Part shown: one piece after another, positions 8,474 to 16,184 of the stretch | How the letters are laid out: each line of letters starts with the position of its first letter | Numbering within the stretch: position 1 is the first letter of the stretch | Source of the DNA: Pseudonocardia hierapolitana | GTDB taxonomy: Bacteria; Actinomycetota; Actinomycetes; Mycobacteriales; Pseudonocardiaceae | Length of the DNA stretch: 64,000 bases | Assembly (NCBI RefSeq): GCF_007994075.1 | Contig: NZ_VIWU01000001.1 | Coordinates: 7,750,001-7,814,000 of the forward strand | Reading direction: 5' to 3' | The notes under the pieces: generated by a model | Databases searched by the model: none | What the model saw: only the letters and a program-made list of their open reading frames with translations | What the model was told of the DNA's origin: nothing | Translations under genes and position numbers: made by a program

Positions 8474-8520
8474 TTGACAGGCAGGCCGATGACTGGCGAT
8501 TGTCTAGACTGTCTAGACAA
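8474..8520 (+). promoter_or_regulatory. gntR-deoC promoter with double GTCTAGAC operator
   Basis: TTGACA at 8474-8479 is a good -35 match, with a weak -10 (GATTGT) 18 bp later. Bases 8500-8520 form a perfect 21-bp palindrome around T8510. Each half contains the self-palindromic GTCTAGAC, so two overlapping GntR/HutC-type sites sit between promoter and ribosome site (AAAGGAGG, 8518-8525). This suggests autorepression by the gene that follows. Confidence 0.75.
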
Positions 8521-8530
8521 AGGAGGTGTC

Positions 8531-9235
8531 GTGCCGCCGCTGTACGCGCGCATCGAGCAGGCGCTGCGCACCCGTCTGTCCACGGCCTCGCCCGGCGACC
8601 CGCTGCCGTCGGAGCCGACGCTGGCGGCCGAGTTCGGGGTGGCCCGGATGACCGTGCGGGCGGCGCTCGACCGGCTGGCCGCCGACGGCCTCGTGGAGCG
8701 CGTACCCGGTCGCGGCACCTTCGTGCGGCCCCGGCCCGCGCCCCGCCCGGCCGGAACCTTGATGAGCTTCCACGACCAGGTGCGCAGCTGGGGCCAGGTG
8801 CCTTCGTCCCGCGTCGTCGAGGCCGCGCTCCGGCAGGCCACCGCCGACGAGCGTGCGTCCCTGCGCCTCGGGCCGGGAGCGCAGGTCGTTTCGATCGTGC
8901 GCGTCCGCCTCGCCGGAGCAACGCCGCTCGCGCTGGAACACGCCTGCTTCCCGCCGCACCTGGCCCACCTGCTGGAGCTCGACCTGGAGCGCGAGTCGCT
9001 GCACCGCGCGCTGCGGGAGCGCGGCCTGCGCCCGACGCTCGGCTCGTCGACGCTCACGGCGGAAGCGGCCGGGCCGCACGCAGGCCTGCTGGACGTGCCC
9101 GCCACCGAGCCGCTGCTGGTGGAGACCCGGCTCATCGCCGACCAGCGAGCCGAACCCCTGGAACGGACGGTGAGCCGCTACGTCGGTTCCCGGTACGCCC
9201 TGCAAGTGACCTTCGACGTGGAGGCAGGCCCGTGA
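8531..9235 (+). CDS. GntR-family regulator, HutC subfamily (UTRA domain)
   Basis: 234 aa. GTG 8531 is preceded by AAAGGAGG at ideal spacing. The N-terminal winged helix reads YARIEQALRTRL...EPTLAAEFGVARMTVRAALD. The C-terminal UTRA ligand domain includes VVSIVRVRLAGATPLALEHA and ends with YVGSRYALQVTFDVEAG. HutC-type regulators release DNA when a sugar phosphate or similar effector binds the UTRA domain. It overlaps deoC by GTGA, so the natural inference is a repressor of its own deoC operon sensing a deoxyribose or nucleoside derivative. The double GTCTAGAC site upstream is the likely operator. Confidence 0.88.
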   Translation: MPPLYARIEQALRTRLSTASPGDPLPSEPTLAAEFGVARMTVRAALDRLAADGLVERVPGRGTFVRPRPAPRPAGTLMSFHDQVRSWGQVPSSRVVEAALRQATADERASLRLGPGAQVVSIVRVRLAGATPLALEHACFPPHLAHLLELDLERESLHRALRERGLRPTLGSSTLTAEAAGPHAGLLDVPATEPLLVETRLIADQRAEPLERTVSRYVGSRYALQVTFDVEAGP

Positions 9236-9960
9236 ACGCCCCGCAGATGCTCCCCGAACCCGCCGCGGTCGCGAAGATGATCGACCACTCGCTGCTGCGG
9301 CCCGAGCTCACCACCGACGAGGTGCGCGCGGGCTGCGCGCTCGCCGCCGCCCGCGACACGGCGTCGGTGTGCGTGCGTCCGTCCGACGTGCGCCTCGCGG
9401 TCGCCGCGCTCGCCGGCACGCAGGTGGTCGTCGGCACCGTGGCCGGGTTCCCGCACGGCGACACGACCACGGCCACCAAGGTCGCCGAGACGCGGGAGCT
9501 GGTGGCCGACGGCGCCGCCGAGATCGACGTGGTGCTGCACGTCGGGCGGCTGCTCGACGGCGACGCCGCCTATGTGCAGGACGACATCGCGGCCGTCGTC
9601 GCGGCCGCCAGGGGCCGCACCGTGAAGGTGATCCTGGAGAACGCCTTGCTCGACGCCGACGCGAAGGTGCTCGGCTGCCGGCTCGCCGAGGCCGCGGGCG
9701 CCCACTACGTCAAGACCAGCACCGGCTTCGCGGGCGGCGGCGCGACCGCCGACGACATCGTGCTGATGCGACGGACGGTGTCGCCGCACGTCGGGGTCAA
9801 GGCCGCAGGCGGCGTGCGCACCCTGGACCGGCTGCTCGAGCTCGCCGCCCTCGGTGCCACCCGCTTCGGGGCGACGGCCACGGCGACGATCCTCGACGAC
9901 CTCGCCGCCCGTCGAGCAGCCGCGGCGGGGACGACCGTGGGCGCCGACCCGTCAACCTAG
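9232..9960 (+). CDS. deoC: Deoxyribose-phosphate aldolase
   Basis: 242 aa, GTG start overlapping the regulator stop. It is a class I TIM-barrel aldolase. The Schiff-base lysine is in YVKTSTGF, the second lysine in GVKAAGGVRT, the Asp in AEIDVVLHVGRL, and the N-terminus has the usual MIDHSLLRPELT. It cleaves 2-deoxyribose-5-phosphate to glyceraldehyde-3-phosphate and acetaldehyde in deoxynucleoside catabolism. No other nucleoside-catabolic gene is adjacent. The stop TAG (9958-9960) interlocks with the stop of the convergent ribosomal-protection gene in the tetramer CTAG. Confidence 0.94.
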   Translation: MNAPQMLPEPAAVAKMIDHSLLRPELTTDEVRAGCALAAARDTASVCVRPSDVRLAVAALAGTQVVVGTVAGFPHGDTTTATKVAETRELVADGAAEIDVVLHVGRLLDGDAAYVQDDIAAVVAAARGRTVKVILENALLDADAKVLGCRLAEAAGAHYVKTSTGFAGGGATADDIVLMRRTVSPHVGVKAAGGVRTLDRLLELAALGATRFGATATATILDDLAARRAAAAGTTVGADPST

Positions 9961-11930
9961 GGGAGCGAACGCACCCGGCGCTCCACCCTCAGCAGGTAGT
10001 CCTTGCGGTGCAGCGGGTCGTCGTCGGTGCGGGGGCGCCTCGGCACGGGCCCCGTCACCGGCTCGTAGTGGTCGAACTCGCTCTCCAGCACGCCCTCGCC
10101 GCGGGTGAGCGCGGGGAGGAGCTGTTCCAGCTCGTGCACGGAGGCGGCGGGCAGGAGCCCGTCGAGGAGGTAGTCCGTTCCGTGGGGGAGGGGTGCCTGC
10201 GGCACCGCGCGGAGCCGGGACAGGGCCGGCAGGACGGCGCCGTAGGTGTCGGCCGGGACCTCGAGGTGGAAGCGGTGCACCGGCTCGTGCACCGTGGTCC
10301 CGGCCTGCTGCAGCGCGTTCATCAGCACCAGCGGCGTGAGGTGGCGGAAGTCGCGGGCGGTGCTCGACATGCTCTTGTCGAAGGTGGCGTGGGCGTGGCT
10401 CTGCCGCGGGGCGTACCCGGAGTGGGTCATGGTCACCGTGCAGTCGAGCACGTGCCATCCGCGGAGCCCCTGCTGCAGCGTCTCCCGGACGGTCTCCTCG
10501 ACCGCGACGAAGAACGCGTAGGGCATCGACCCGAGCTCGACGCCCAGCCGGAACACGGTGCCCGAACCCTCCGGGCCCGGCTCCACGCGCAGCCCGACGG
10601 TGGCGAGGAACGGGTTCGGCTCGACCTTCATGACCTCCACGGCCGCGCCGACCCCGTCGACCCGTTCCACGCAGATCGTGGTCGAGCCGCGGAAGGCGAC
10701 GTCGAGCCCGAACTCCTCGGCGAGCGTGGCCTGCACGACCTCCTTCTGCACCTCGCCGTACAGCGACACCGCGATCTCGCGCCCGTCCCGCCGCAGGTCG
10801 ATGAGCGGGTCCTGCTCGGCGAGCAGGGTGAGCGCGGCGTGCAGGGCGCCGCCGTCGGCAGGCGTGGAGGGCACGACCACGGTCTCGAGCGTCGGCGGGG
10901 CGAAATGCCGCGCCACGGTGCCGGGTCGTGGGGTGCCGATCGGGTCGCCGACGCGGATGTCGGGCAGGCCCCGGAGCGTGGCGATCTGCCCCGCCGTGAC
11001 GGCCGGCCGCGGCACCGGCCGGCCGCCGTCGACGGCTGCGAGCGCGGTCACCTTGCCGCCGGGTTCGAGGCGGTCGCGCACGCGGACGGTGCCGGAGAAC
11101 AGGCGTGCGTAGGCCACCTTCTCGCCCGCCGGGCCGCGCTCGATCTTGAACACCGTGCCGGACAGCGGCCCGTCCGGGTCGCCCTCGGGGGCGGGCAGCA
11201 GCTGCGCGATCCCGGACGTCAGCGACTCGACGCCGGCACCGGTGATCGCCGATCCGGCGAACACCGGGTACACCTGCGCCCGGGCGACCTGCGCGACGAG
11301 CTCGCGGCGCAGCCGGCCGTACGGGAGCGCGCCGTCGACGTACGCGGCGAGCAGCGCGTCGTCGTGCTCGGCCAGCACCTCGGCGAGCCGTGCGGTGAAC
11401 GCGGCATCGGACGGGCCTTGGGGGAGTACCTCCCCGTCGCGCACGGTGGCCATGGCGACCGCGGTGGGCGTGAGCCTCCGGGCGACGTCGTCCAGCACGC
11501 GGTCGACGTCGGCGCCGGTGCGGTCGATCTTGTTGACGAACAGCAGGGTCGGGATGCGCAGGCGCCGCAGCGTGCGCATGAGCACGCGGGTCTGCGCCTG
11601 CACCCCCTCGACGGCCGACAGCACGAGCACCGCGCCGTCGAGCACGCCGAGCACCCGCTCCACCTCCGCGATGAAGTCCGGGTGGCCGGGGGTGTCGATG
11701 AGGTTGACCGTGACGGCGTCGGCTCCCGTGCCGATGCCGAACGAGACGACCGCGGACCGGATCGTGATGCCGCGCCTGCGTTCGAGGTCGCCTGCGTCGG
11801 TCTGGGTGGTGCCCTCGTCGACGCTGCCGATCCGGTCGATCACACCGGCGTCGAACAGCAGCCTCTCGGTCAGGCTGGTCTTACCGGCGTCGACATGGGC
11901 GACGATCCCGAGGTTGAGCGTGCGAGCCAA
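9957..11930 (-). CDS. Tetracycline-type ribosomal protection protein (EF-G-like GTPase, OtrA/TetM family)
   Basis: 657 aa, about the length of Tet(M)/OtrA (640-660). The start is TTG at 11930 with GAAGGA upstream. The N-terminus LNLGIVAHVDAGKTSLTERL is the family signature; other G motifs are DTPGHPDF and NKIDRTG. The C-terminal half has EF-G domains III-V. Family members displace tetracyclines from the ribosome by GTP hydrolysis. Some actinobacterial homologues lie outside biosynthetic clusters and act as intrinsic resistance or translation-rescue factors, so tetracycline resistance is inferred, not shown. A 35-codon leader ORF overlaps its start, suggesting translational attenuation. It lies downstream of a GntR gene on the same strand. 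Confidence 0.85.
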   Translation of the reverse strand: MARTLNLGIVAHVDAGKTSLTERLLFDAGVIDRIGSVDEGTTQTDAGDLERRRGITIRSAVVSFGIGTGADAVTVNLIDTPGHPDFIAEVERVLGVLDGAVLVLSAVEGVQAQTRVLMRTLRRLRIPTLLFVNKIDRTGADVDRVLDDVARRLTPTAVAMATVRDGEVLPQGPSDAAFTARLAEVLAEHDDALLAAYVDGALPYGRLRRELVAQVARAQVYPVFAGSAITGAGVESLTSGIAQLLPAPEGDPDGPLSGTVFKIERGPAGEKVAYARLFSGTVRVRDRLEPGGKVTALAAVDGGRPVPRPAVTAGQIATLRGLPDIRVGDPIGTPRPGTVARHFAPPTLETVVVPSTPADGGALHAALTLLAEQDPLIDLRRDGREIAVSLYGEVQKEVVQATLAEEFGLDVAFRGSTTICVERVDGVGAAVEVMKVEPNPFLATVGLRVEPGPEGSGTVFRLGVELGSMPYAFFVAVEETVRETLQQGLRGWHVLDCTVTMTHSGYAPRQSHAHATFDKSMSSTARDFRHLTPLVLMNALQQAGTTVHEPVHRFHLEVPADTYGAVLPALSRLRAVPQAPLPHGTDYLLDGLLPAASVHELEQLLPALTRGEGVLESEFDHYEPVTGPVPRRPRTDDDPLHRKDYLLRVERRVRSLP

Positions 11931-11988
11931 GCGTCATGTCCTTCAGCGATGCGGAAGCGGCGGGGGTGGACATGAACGCAGCTCGCAT
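11881..11988 (-). CDS. Leader peptide overlapping the ribosomal-protection gene start
   Basis: 35 aa from ATG 11988 with AGGAG at 11996-12000, a better ribosome site and start codon than the downstream TTG gene has. It begins MRAAFMSTPAASASLKDMTL, runs in a different frame and ends 50 nt inside the main gene. Ribosomes stalled on, or finishing, this ORF would affect access to the TTG at 11930. Leader-peptide control is known for antibiotic-inducible ribosome-protection genes; its presence here is inference from position and signals. It could also be a chance ORF. Confidence 0.5.
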   Translation of the reverse strand: MRAAFMSTPAASASLKDMTLGSHAQPRDRRPCRRR

Positions 11989-12018
11989 CGTGGAACTCCT
12001 CTCGTGGCTCGCCGGGGG

Positions 12019-12048
12019 AGTAAAGCCGCTCGCGGTGGGGTGCGGCAA
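12019..12048 (-). promoter_or_regulatory. Putative promoter of leader/ribosomal-protection gene
   Basis: On the minus strand TTGCCG (12048-12043) and TTTACT (12024-12019) are separated by 18 bp, in the 65-bp gap after the GntR gene. The start point would lie about 20-25 nt before the leader ATG. An AT-richer CTAAT sits just upstream of the -35, a feature also seen at WhiB7-dependent promoters; that link is speculative. Confidence 0.4.
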
Positions 12049-12053
12049 TCGGA

Positions 12054-12818
12054 TTAGCGGTGGACCTCGGTGCGCACCATGAGCCGCACCCGGTCGGCGC
12101 GGTAGAGGTCGCGGGCGTACTCGACCGGCAGGCCACCGACCGAGTGGGCCGTGCGCTCCACACCCATCAGCGCCGTGCCCCGGACCACCCCGAGCGCGGC
12201 CGCCTCGGCCGGGTCGGCGCTCACGGGTTCGAGGTACTCCACGGCGGTGTGCGGGGCGAGCCCGTACTCGTCGGCGAGCAGCTCGTAGATCGAGCCCGTC
12301 AGCGGGTGGGAGAGCAGGCCGGGCAGCTGGTCGGCCGGCAGCCACGAGCGCTCCAGCGCGAGCGCGGCGCCGTCGGCCGAGCGGACCCGAACCAGCTCGT
12401 AGACGGGCGCGCCCGGCGCGAGCCGCAGTGCCCGCGCCACCGGCCCCTCCGCCTCGATGGTCCGGGCGCCGAGGACCTCCGCGCCCGCCCGGCGGTGTGC
12501 GCGCCGCATCTGCTCGGTGAAGCCCGCGACGCCGGTGAGGTCGCAGTCGATGCGGGGCTCGGCGACGAACGCGCCGCCGGACCGCCCGGGAGTGCGGATC
12601 AGCACGCCGCGGCGCGCGAGCCCGTCGAGGGCCTGGCGCAGGGTCATGCGGCTCACCCGGAGCGCGGCGGCCAGCTCGCGCTCGCCGGGTAGCCGGTCGC
12701 CTGCCGCGATCGCGCCCGCGGTGATCTCCTCCATGAGCCACCGTTCGATCTGGGCGTGCACCGGAACGCCGCGGTGGCGTTCCAGCGCAGGGGCACGCCC
12801 GAGCAGCTCAGGGGACAT
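12054..12818 (-). CDS. GntR-family regulator with UTRA domain
   Basis: 254 aa from ATG 12818. The winged helix is RELAAALRVSRMTLRQALDGL. The UTRA domain contains VYELVRVRSADGAALALERSWL and ends VEYARDLYRADRVRLMVRTE. It is a HutC-type repressor whose ligand is unknown. TACTCT lies 6 nt before the ATG, suggesting a leaderless mRNA and explaining the absence of a Shine-Dalgarno site. It is divergent from the ABC-importer operon, whose own first gene encodes an FCD-type regulator, and upstream of the ribosomal-protection gene. It could control either, or the GGTCTAGACC site at 1116. Confidence 0.85.
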   Translation of the reverse strand: MSPELLGRAPALERHRGVPVHAQIERWLMEEITAGAIAAGDRLPGERELAAALRVSRMTLRQALDGLARRGVLIRTPGRSGGAFVAEPRIDCDLTGVAGFTEQMRRAHRRAGAEVLGARTIEAEGPVARALRLAPGAPVYELVRVRSADGAALALERSWLPADQLPGLLSHPLTGSIYELLADEYGLAPHTAVEYLEPVSADPAEAAALGVVRGTALMGVERTAHSVGGLPVEYARDLYRADRVRLMVRTEVHR

Positions 12819-12824
12819 CCGCTC

Positions 12825-12830
12825 AGAGTA
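12825..12830 (-). promoter_or_regulatory. Putative -10 box of the GntR gene
   Basis: TACTCT on the minus strand, 6 nt before the ATG at 12818, is consistent with a leaderless transcript. Confidence 0.35.
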
Positions 12831-12878
12831 AGTGCTACCGACGCGGACCGGGCGGGAACGGAGCGTGCGCGAACCGGA

Positions 12879-12889
12879 ATATCTGATAT
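12879..12889. promoter_or_regulatory. Palindrome ATATCTGATAT upstream of importer operon
   Basis: This perfect 11-bp dyad (ATATC-T-GATAT) stands out in 70%+ GC DNA. It lies 35 bp before the GTG of the FCD-type regulator. It overlaps the likely promoter and is a good candidate autoregulatory operator for that protein. Confidence 0.55.
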
Positions 12890-12923
12890 GGTCGGAGTGA
12901 CCGAGGCCACAAGGAGGTGGTTC

Positions 12924-13604
12924 GTGTCCGATCTGAAGTCGCAGACGATCTACCGCGCGCTGCGCGAACGGATCCTGTCCAACGAGATCCTGTCCGGCAC
13001 CCGCCTGGTGCTGCGCCAGCTCGCGAACGAGTACGACAGCAGCGACATCCCGGTGCGCGAGGCGTTGCGGATGCTCGAGCGCGACGGGCTGGTCGAGATG
13101 ATCCCGTACCGGGGGGCACGGGTCACCACGCTCACGGCGCGGGAGATCGAGGAGACCTACTTCATCCGCGGCCACCTCGAGAGCATCGCCACCGGTCTCG
13201 CCGCCGAGCGCATCACCGACACCGAGCTGCACACCCTCGACGAGCTGATGCTGCGGATGCGTGCGGCCGTCGAGGCCAAGGACGGCCCGGGCTTCTCCGA
13301 CCTCAACCGCGAGTTCCACGCGACGATCATCGGGGCTTGCGGCAACGAGATGCTGCGCGAGCTGACCATGGACATCTGGCAGCGCCACTCCGGCTTCCAG
13401 CGGGTCTTCCGGATGGTGCCCGAGCGGATCGCCGCCTCCCAGTCCGAGCACGAGGGGATCATGGACGCGCTGCGGGCACGGGATCCCAAGCGGGCCGCGG
13501 CGCTCGCGCTGTGGCACAAGCGTTCGGTGGGCGACACGGTCAGCACCCTGCTGGACGAGATGCCGGACGGCGAGCGGCATGCGGCCGGCGGGGAGACAGC
13601 GTGA
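12924..13604 (+). CDS. GntR-family regulator, FadR/FCD subfamily
   Basis: 226 aa. GTG 12924 is chosen because AAGGAGG lies 6 nt upstream (12911-12917). The winged helix reads RLVLRQLANEYDSSDIPVREALRMLERDGLV. The all-helical FCD domain includes EIEETYFIRGHLESIATGLAAE and the metal-site Asp/His pattern DLNREFHATIIGACGN. FCD regulators usually sense carboxylic acids. It overlaps the ABC ATPase gene by GTGA and heads a six-gene operon, so it most likely controls uptake and breakdown of the transported compound. Confidence 0.88.
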   Translation: MSDLKSQTIYRALRERILSNEILSGTRLVLRQLANEYDSSDIPVREALRMLERDGLVEMIPYRGARVTTLTAREIEETYFIRGHLESIATGLAAERITDTELHTLDELMLRMRAAVEAKDGPGFSDLNREFHATIIGACGNEMLRELTMDIWQRHSGFQRVFRMVPERIAASQSEHEGIMDALRARDPKRAAALALWHKRSVGDTVSTLLDEMPDGERHAAGGETA

Positions 13605-14452
13605 GCACTGTGGAGAAGGTCAGCGAGAACGTGACGACCGCCGCGGTGGGGTTCGACCACGTCTACAAGGCGTTCGTCGCGCGCGGCCGGCGTAGCGAGC
13701 CGGTGCTCGCGCTGCAGGACGTCGCGTTCGACGTGCGGCCGGGCGAGTTCGTGAGCCTCGTCGGGCCGTCCGGCTGCGGGAAGTCGACCTGCCTGAACCT
13801 CGTGGCGGGCCTGTCCGGCCCGTCGGAGGGCGCGGTGACCCATCACGGCCGGCCCGTTCGCGGCGTCAACACCGCGGTCGGCTACATCACGCAGGAGGAC
13901 AACCTGCTGCCCTGGCGCACGCTCACGGGCAACGTGGAGCTCGGCATGGAGCTGCGCGGCGTCCCGCGGGCCGAGCGCCGCGCACGGGCCGAGGAGTTCA
14001 TCGACCTCGTCGGGCTCGCCGGGTTCGAGGAGCACTACCCGCACGAGCTGTCCGGCGGCATGCGCAAGCGCGCAGGGATCATCCGCACCCTCGTCCACGA
14101 CAGCGACGTCGTGCTGATGGACGAGCCGTTCGGTCCCCTGGACGCGCAGACCCGGGTGATCCTGCAGGCCGAGCTGATCAAGCTCTGGCAGCGGTCCCGG
14201 CCCACCGTCCTGTTCGTCACGCACGACCTGGTCGAGGCGATCGCGCTGTCGGACCGGATCCTGGTGTTCACCGCGAACCCGGGCACGGTCAAGCGCGAGT
14301 ACACGGTGGACATCCCGCGCCCGCGCGACCCGTTCCGCATCCACGAGACGCCCGGCTTCAGCGAGCTGCACGAGGCGCTGTGGGCGGACATCCGCTCCGA
14401 GATCAAGGGCGCCGAAATCGGGGGAGCCGGGATCGGCGGCGGGACGCCGTGA
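13601..14452 (+). CDS. ABC importer ATP-binding protein, NitT/TauT (SsuB) type
   Basis: 283 aa, GTG start overlapping the regulator stop. Walker A is GPSGCGKST, Q-loop YITQEDNLLPW, signature LSGGMRKRAGI, Walker B VVLMDEPFGPLD, and the H-loop is VTHD. The LLPW and GGMRKR forms are typical of the nitrate/sulfonate/taurine/pyrimidine-precursor importer family. It energises import by the two permeases that follow. The C-terminal tail carries a Gly/Ile-rich repeat (GAEIGGAGIGGG). Confidence 0.92.
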   Translation: MSTVEKVSENVTTAAVGFDHVYKAFVARGRRSEPVLALQDVAFDVRPGEFVSLVGPSGCGKSTCLNLVAGLSGPSEGAVTHHGRPVRGVNTAVGYITQEDNLLPWRTLTGNVELGMELRGVPRAERRARAEEFIDLVGLAGFEEHYPHELSGGMRKRAGIIRTLVHDSDVVLMDEPFGPLDAQTRVILQAELIKLWQRSRPTVLFVTHDLVEAIALSDRILVFTANPGTVKREYTVDIPRPRDPFRIHETPGFSELHEALWADIRSEIKGAEIGGAGIGGGTP

Positions 14453-15297
14453 CCGCCACCGTCACCCCGGACGTCGACCGCAGTGCTGCGGTGCTGGCGC
14501 GCGCCGCGGCGGCCGACCGCAGGCGCGCGCGGTCGGAGCGCGCCGTGCTCTGGGCGGGCACCGCGGCCGTCGGCGCGTCGATCCTGTTGTTCTGGCAGTT
14601 CGGCCTCGGCCACCTGGTGAACCCGCGTTACGTGAGCGACCCGGCCACGATCGCGGGACGGGTCGGCGAGCTCGCGGCGGAGGGGGAGATCTTCCGCCAC
14701 GTGGGGGTCACGATCGGCGAGGCGGCGGCCGGGTTCGCCATCGGCTCCGTGCTGGGCCTGGCGAGCGCGTTCGCGCTGGCGCAGACCCGCCGCGGGTACG
14801 CGGTGTTCGAGCCGTTCCTGGTCGGCTTCTACTCGATCCCGAAGATCGCCCTGGCGCCGCTGTTCATCCTGTGGTTCGGCCTCGGCACGGCGCCGAAGAT
14901 CGTCATGGCCGCGTTGCTCGTCTACTTCGTGGTGTTCGTCAACACGGCCACCGGGATCCGGGAGGTGCGGCCGGGGCTGCTGCACGTGTGCCGGGTGCTC
15001 GGGGCGAGCCGTCGGGACCTGCTGCTGAAGGTCACGCTGCCCTCGGCGGCACCGGCGATCGTCGCGAGCGTGCGGATCACCGTCACCCGCGCGATCGAGG
15101 GCGCGCTCCTCTCGGAGTTCGTGGCCTCCACGCAGGGGCTGGGCTACCTGGTCGCCCGGGCGTCGCGGGAGTTCGACATCGCCACCGTGTTCGCGGGCAT
15201 CGTGGTCATCGCGGCCGTCGTGATGACGGCCAACGGGCTGCTGCGGTTCCTGCAGGCCCGGCTCGCGCCGTGGCACAGCGGGCAGGTGCACGGATGA
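14449..15297 (+). CDS. ABC importer permease 1 (SsuC/TauC type)
   Basis: 282 aa, GTG at 14449 overlapping the ATPase stop. A basic N-terminus precedes about six helices, the first at WAGTAAVGASILLFWQFGL. The coupling (EAA) loop is VCRVLGASRRDLLLKVTLPSAAP. The PKIALAPLFILWFGLG segment is characteristic of the family. It is one half of a two-permease channel; its partner is the next gene. Overlapping start and stop codons indicate co-translation. Confidence 0.9.
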   Translation: MTATVTPDVDRSAAVLARAAAADRRRARSERAVLWAGTAAVGASILLFWQFGLGHLVNPRYVSDPATIAGRVGELAAEGEIFRHVGVTIGEAAAGFAIGSVLGLASAFALAQTRRGYAVFEPFLVGFYSIPKIALAPLFILWFGLGTAPKIVMAALLVYFVVFVNTATGIREVRPGLLHVCRVLGASRRDLLLKVTLPSAAPAIVASVRITVTRAIEGALLSEFVASTQGLGYLVARASREFDIATVFAGIVVIAAVVMTANGLLRFLQARLAPWHSGQVHG

Positions 15298-16145
15298 GCG
15301 ACCTCACGCCCGCGGCGCGGGCCGTCCTCGAGGCCACGCGCAGCACGCACCACGCCGCCCGCACCGCGCAGCGGCGGTTCCTCCTGGCCGCCCGGGCCGG
15401 CATCGTGGTCGTCGCGCTGGTCGGCTGGGAGCTCGCCTCGGGCACCCTGATCCGCCCGTTCTACGTGAGCTCGCCCGGCGACGTGGCCGAGACGCTCGTG
15501 GAGTGGGCCGTCTCGGGGGAGCTCGTCTACCACGGCGGGTTCACGGTCACCGCGGCGTTCCTCGGCTACGTGCTCGGCGCGGTGGCGGCGGTACTGGTCG
15601 CGTGGCCGCTGGCCATGCTGCGCACCGCCTACCGGATCGCCGAGCCGTACTTCCTCGTGGCGTACTCGATCCCGGCGGTCGCGATGGGCCCGGTCTTCAT
15701 CCTCTGGTTCGGGATCGGGATGACGCCGAAGGTCCTCATCGCCGCCTACTTCGTGTTCTTCATCGTCTTCATCAACACGGTCGCGGGGTTCCAGCAGGTG
15801 CCCACAGGGCTGCTCGACGTCACGCGCGTCATGGGTGCGTCACGGAGGGACCTGCTGCGCACCGTGCTGCTGCCCAGCGCACTGCCGTTCGTGCTGGCGG
15901 CGCTGCGGATCACCCTGCCCGCGGCGATGATCGGCGCGGTCACCGGCGAGTTCATCTCGTCCAACCGCGGGCTGGGCTACCTCACCCGGGCCGCCGCGGC
16001 GAGCTACTCCACGGCCGGCGTGCTCGCAGGCGTGCTCTGCCTCTCCGTGATCGTGCTGCTGATGAACCTGCTGTTGCGCCCGTTGCGGCACGCGCTGCGC
16101 TGGCAACCGGACGTCGACCTGCCACAGGCGACCGACGGCCGCTGA
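15294..16145 (+). CDS. ABC importer permease 2 (SsuC/TauC type)
   Basis: 283 aa, ATGA overlap with permease 1. The architecture is the same: first helix GIVVVALVGWELASG, PAVAMGPVFILWFGIGM, and EAA loop VTRVMGASRRDLLRTVLLPSALP. It is clearly paralogous to the preceding gene. NitT/TauT importers often use one permease as a homodimer, so two different permeases imply a heterodimeric channel. A 39-bp gap with AGGAG precedes the binding-protein gene. Confidence 0.9.
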   Translation: MSDLTPAARAVLEATRSTHHAARTAQRRFLLAARAGIVVVALVGWELASGTLIRPFYVSSPGDVAETLVEWAVSGELVYHGGFTVTAAFLGYVLGAVAAVLVAWPLAMLRTAYRIAEPYFLVAYSIPAVAMGPVFILWFGIGMTPKVLIAAYFVFFIVFINTVAGFQQVPTGLLDVTRVMGASRRDLLRTVLLPSALPFVLAALRITLPAAMIGAVTGEFISSNRGLGYLTRAAAASYSTAGVLAGVLCLSVIVLLMNLLLRPLRHALRWQPDVDLPQATDGR

Positions 16146-16184
16146 AGATCGACGACGCTGACTTCCGAACGAACAGGAGTGATC

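Noticed and set aside
12756-12923. Upstream in-frame extension of the FCD regulator (ATG 12756)
   Set aside because: It would run through the divergent promoter region and the ATATCTGATAT dyad; AAGGAGG at 12911 fixes GTG 12924 as the start.
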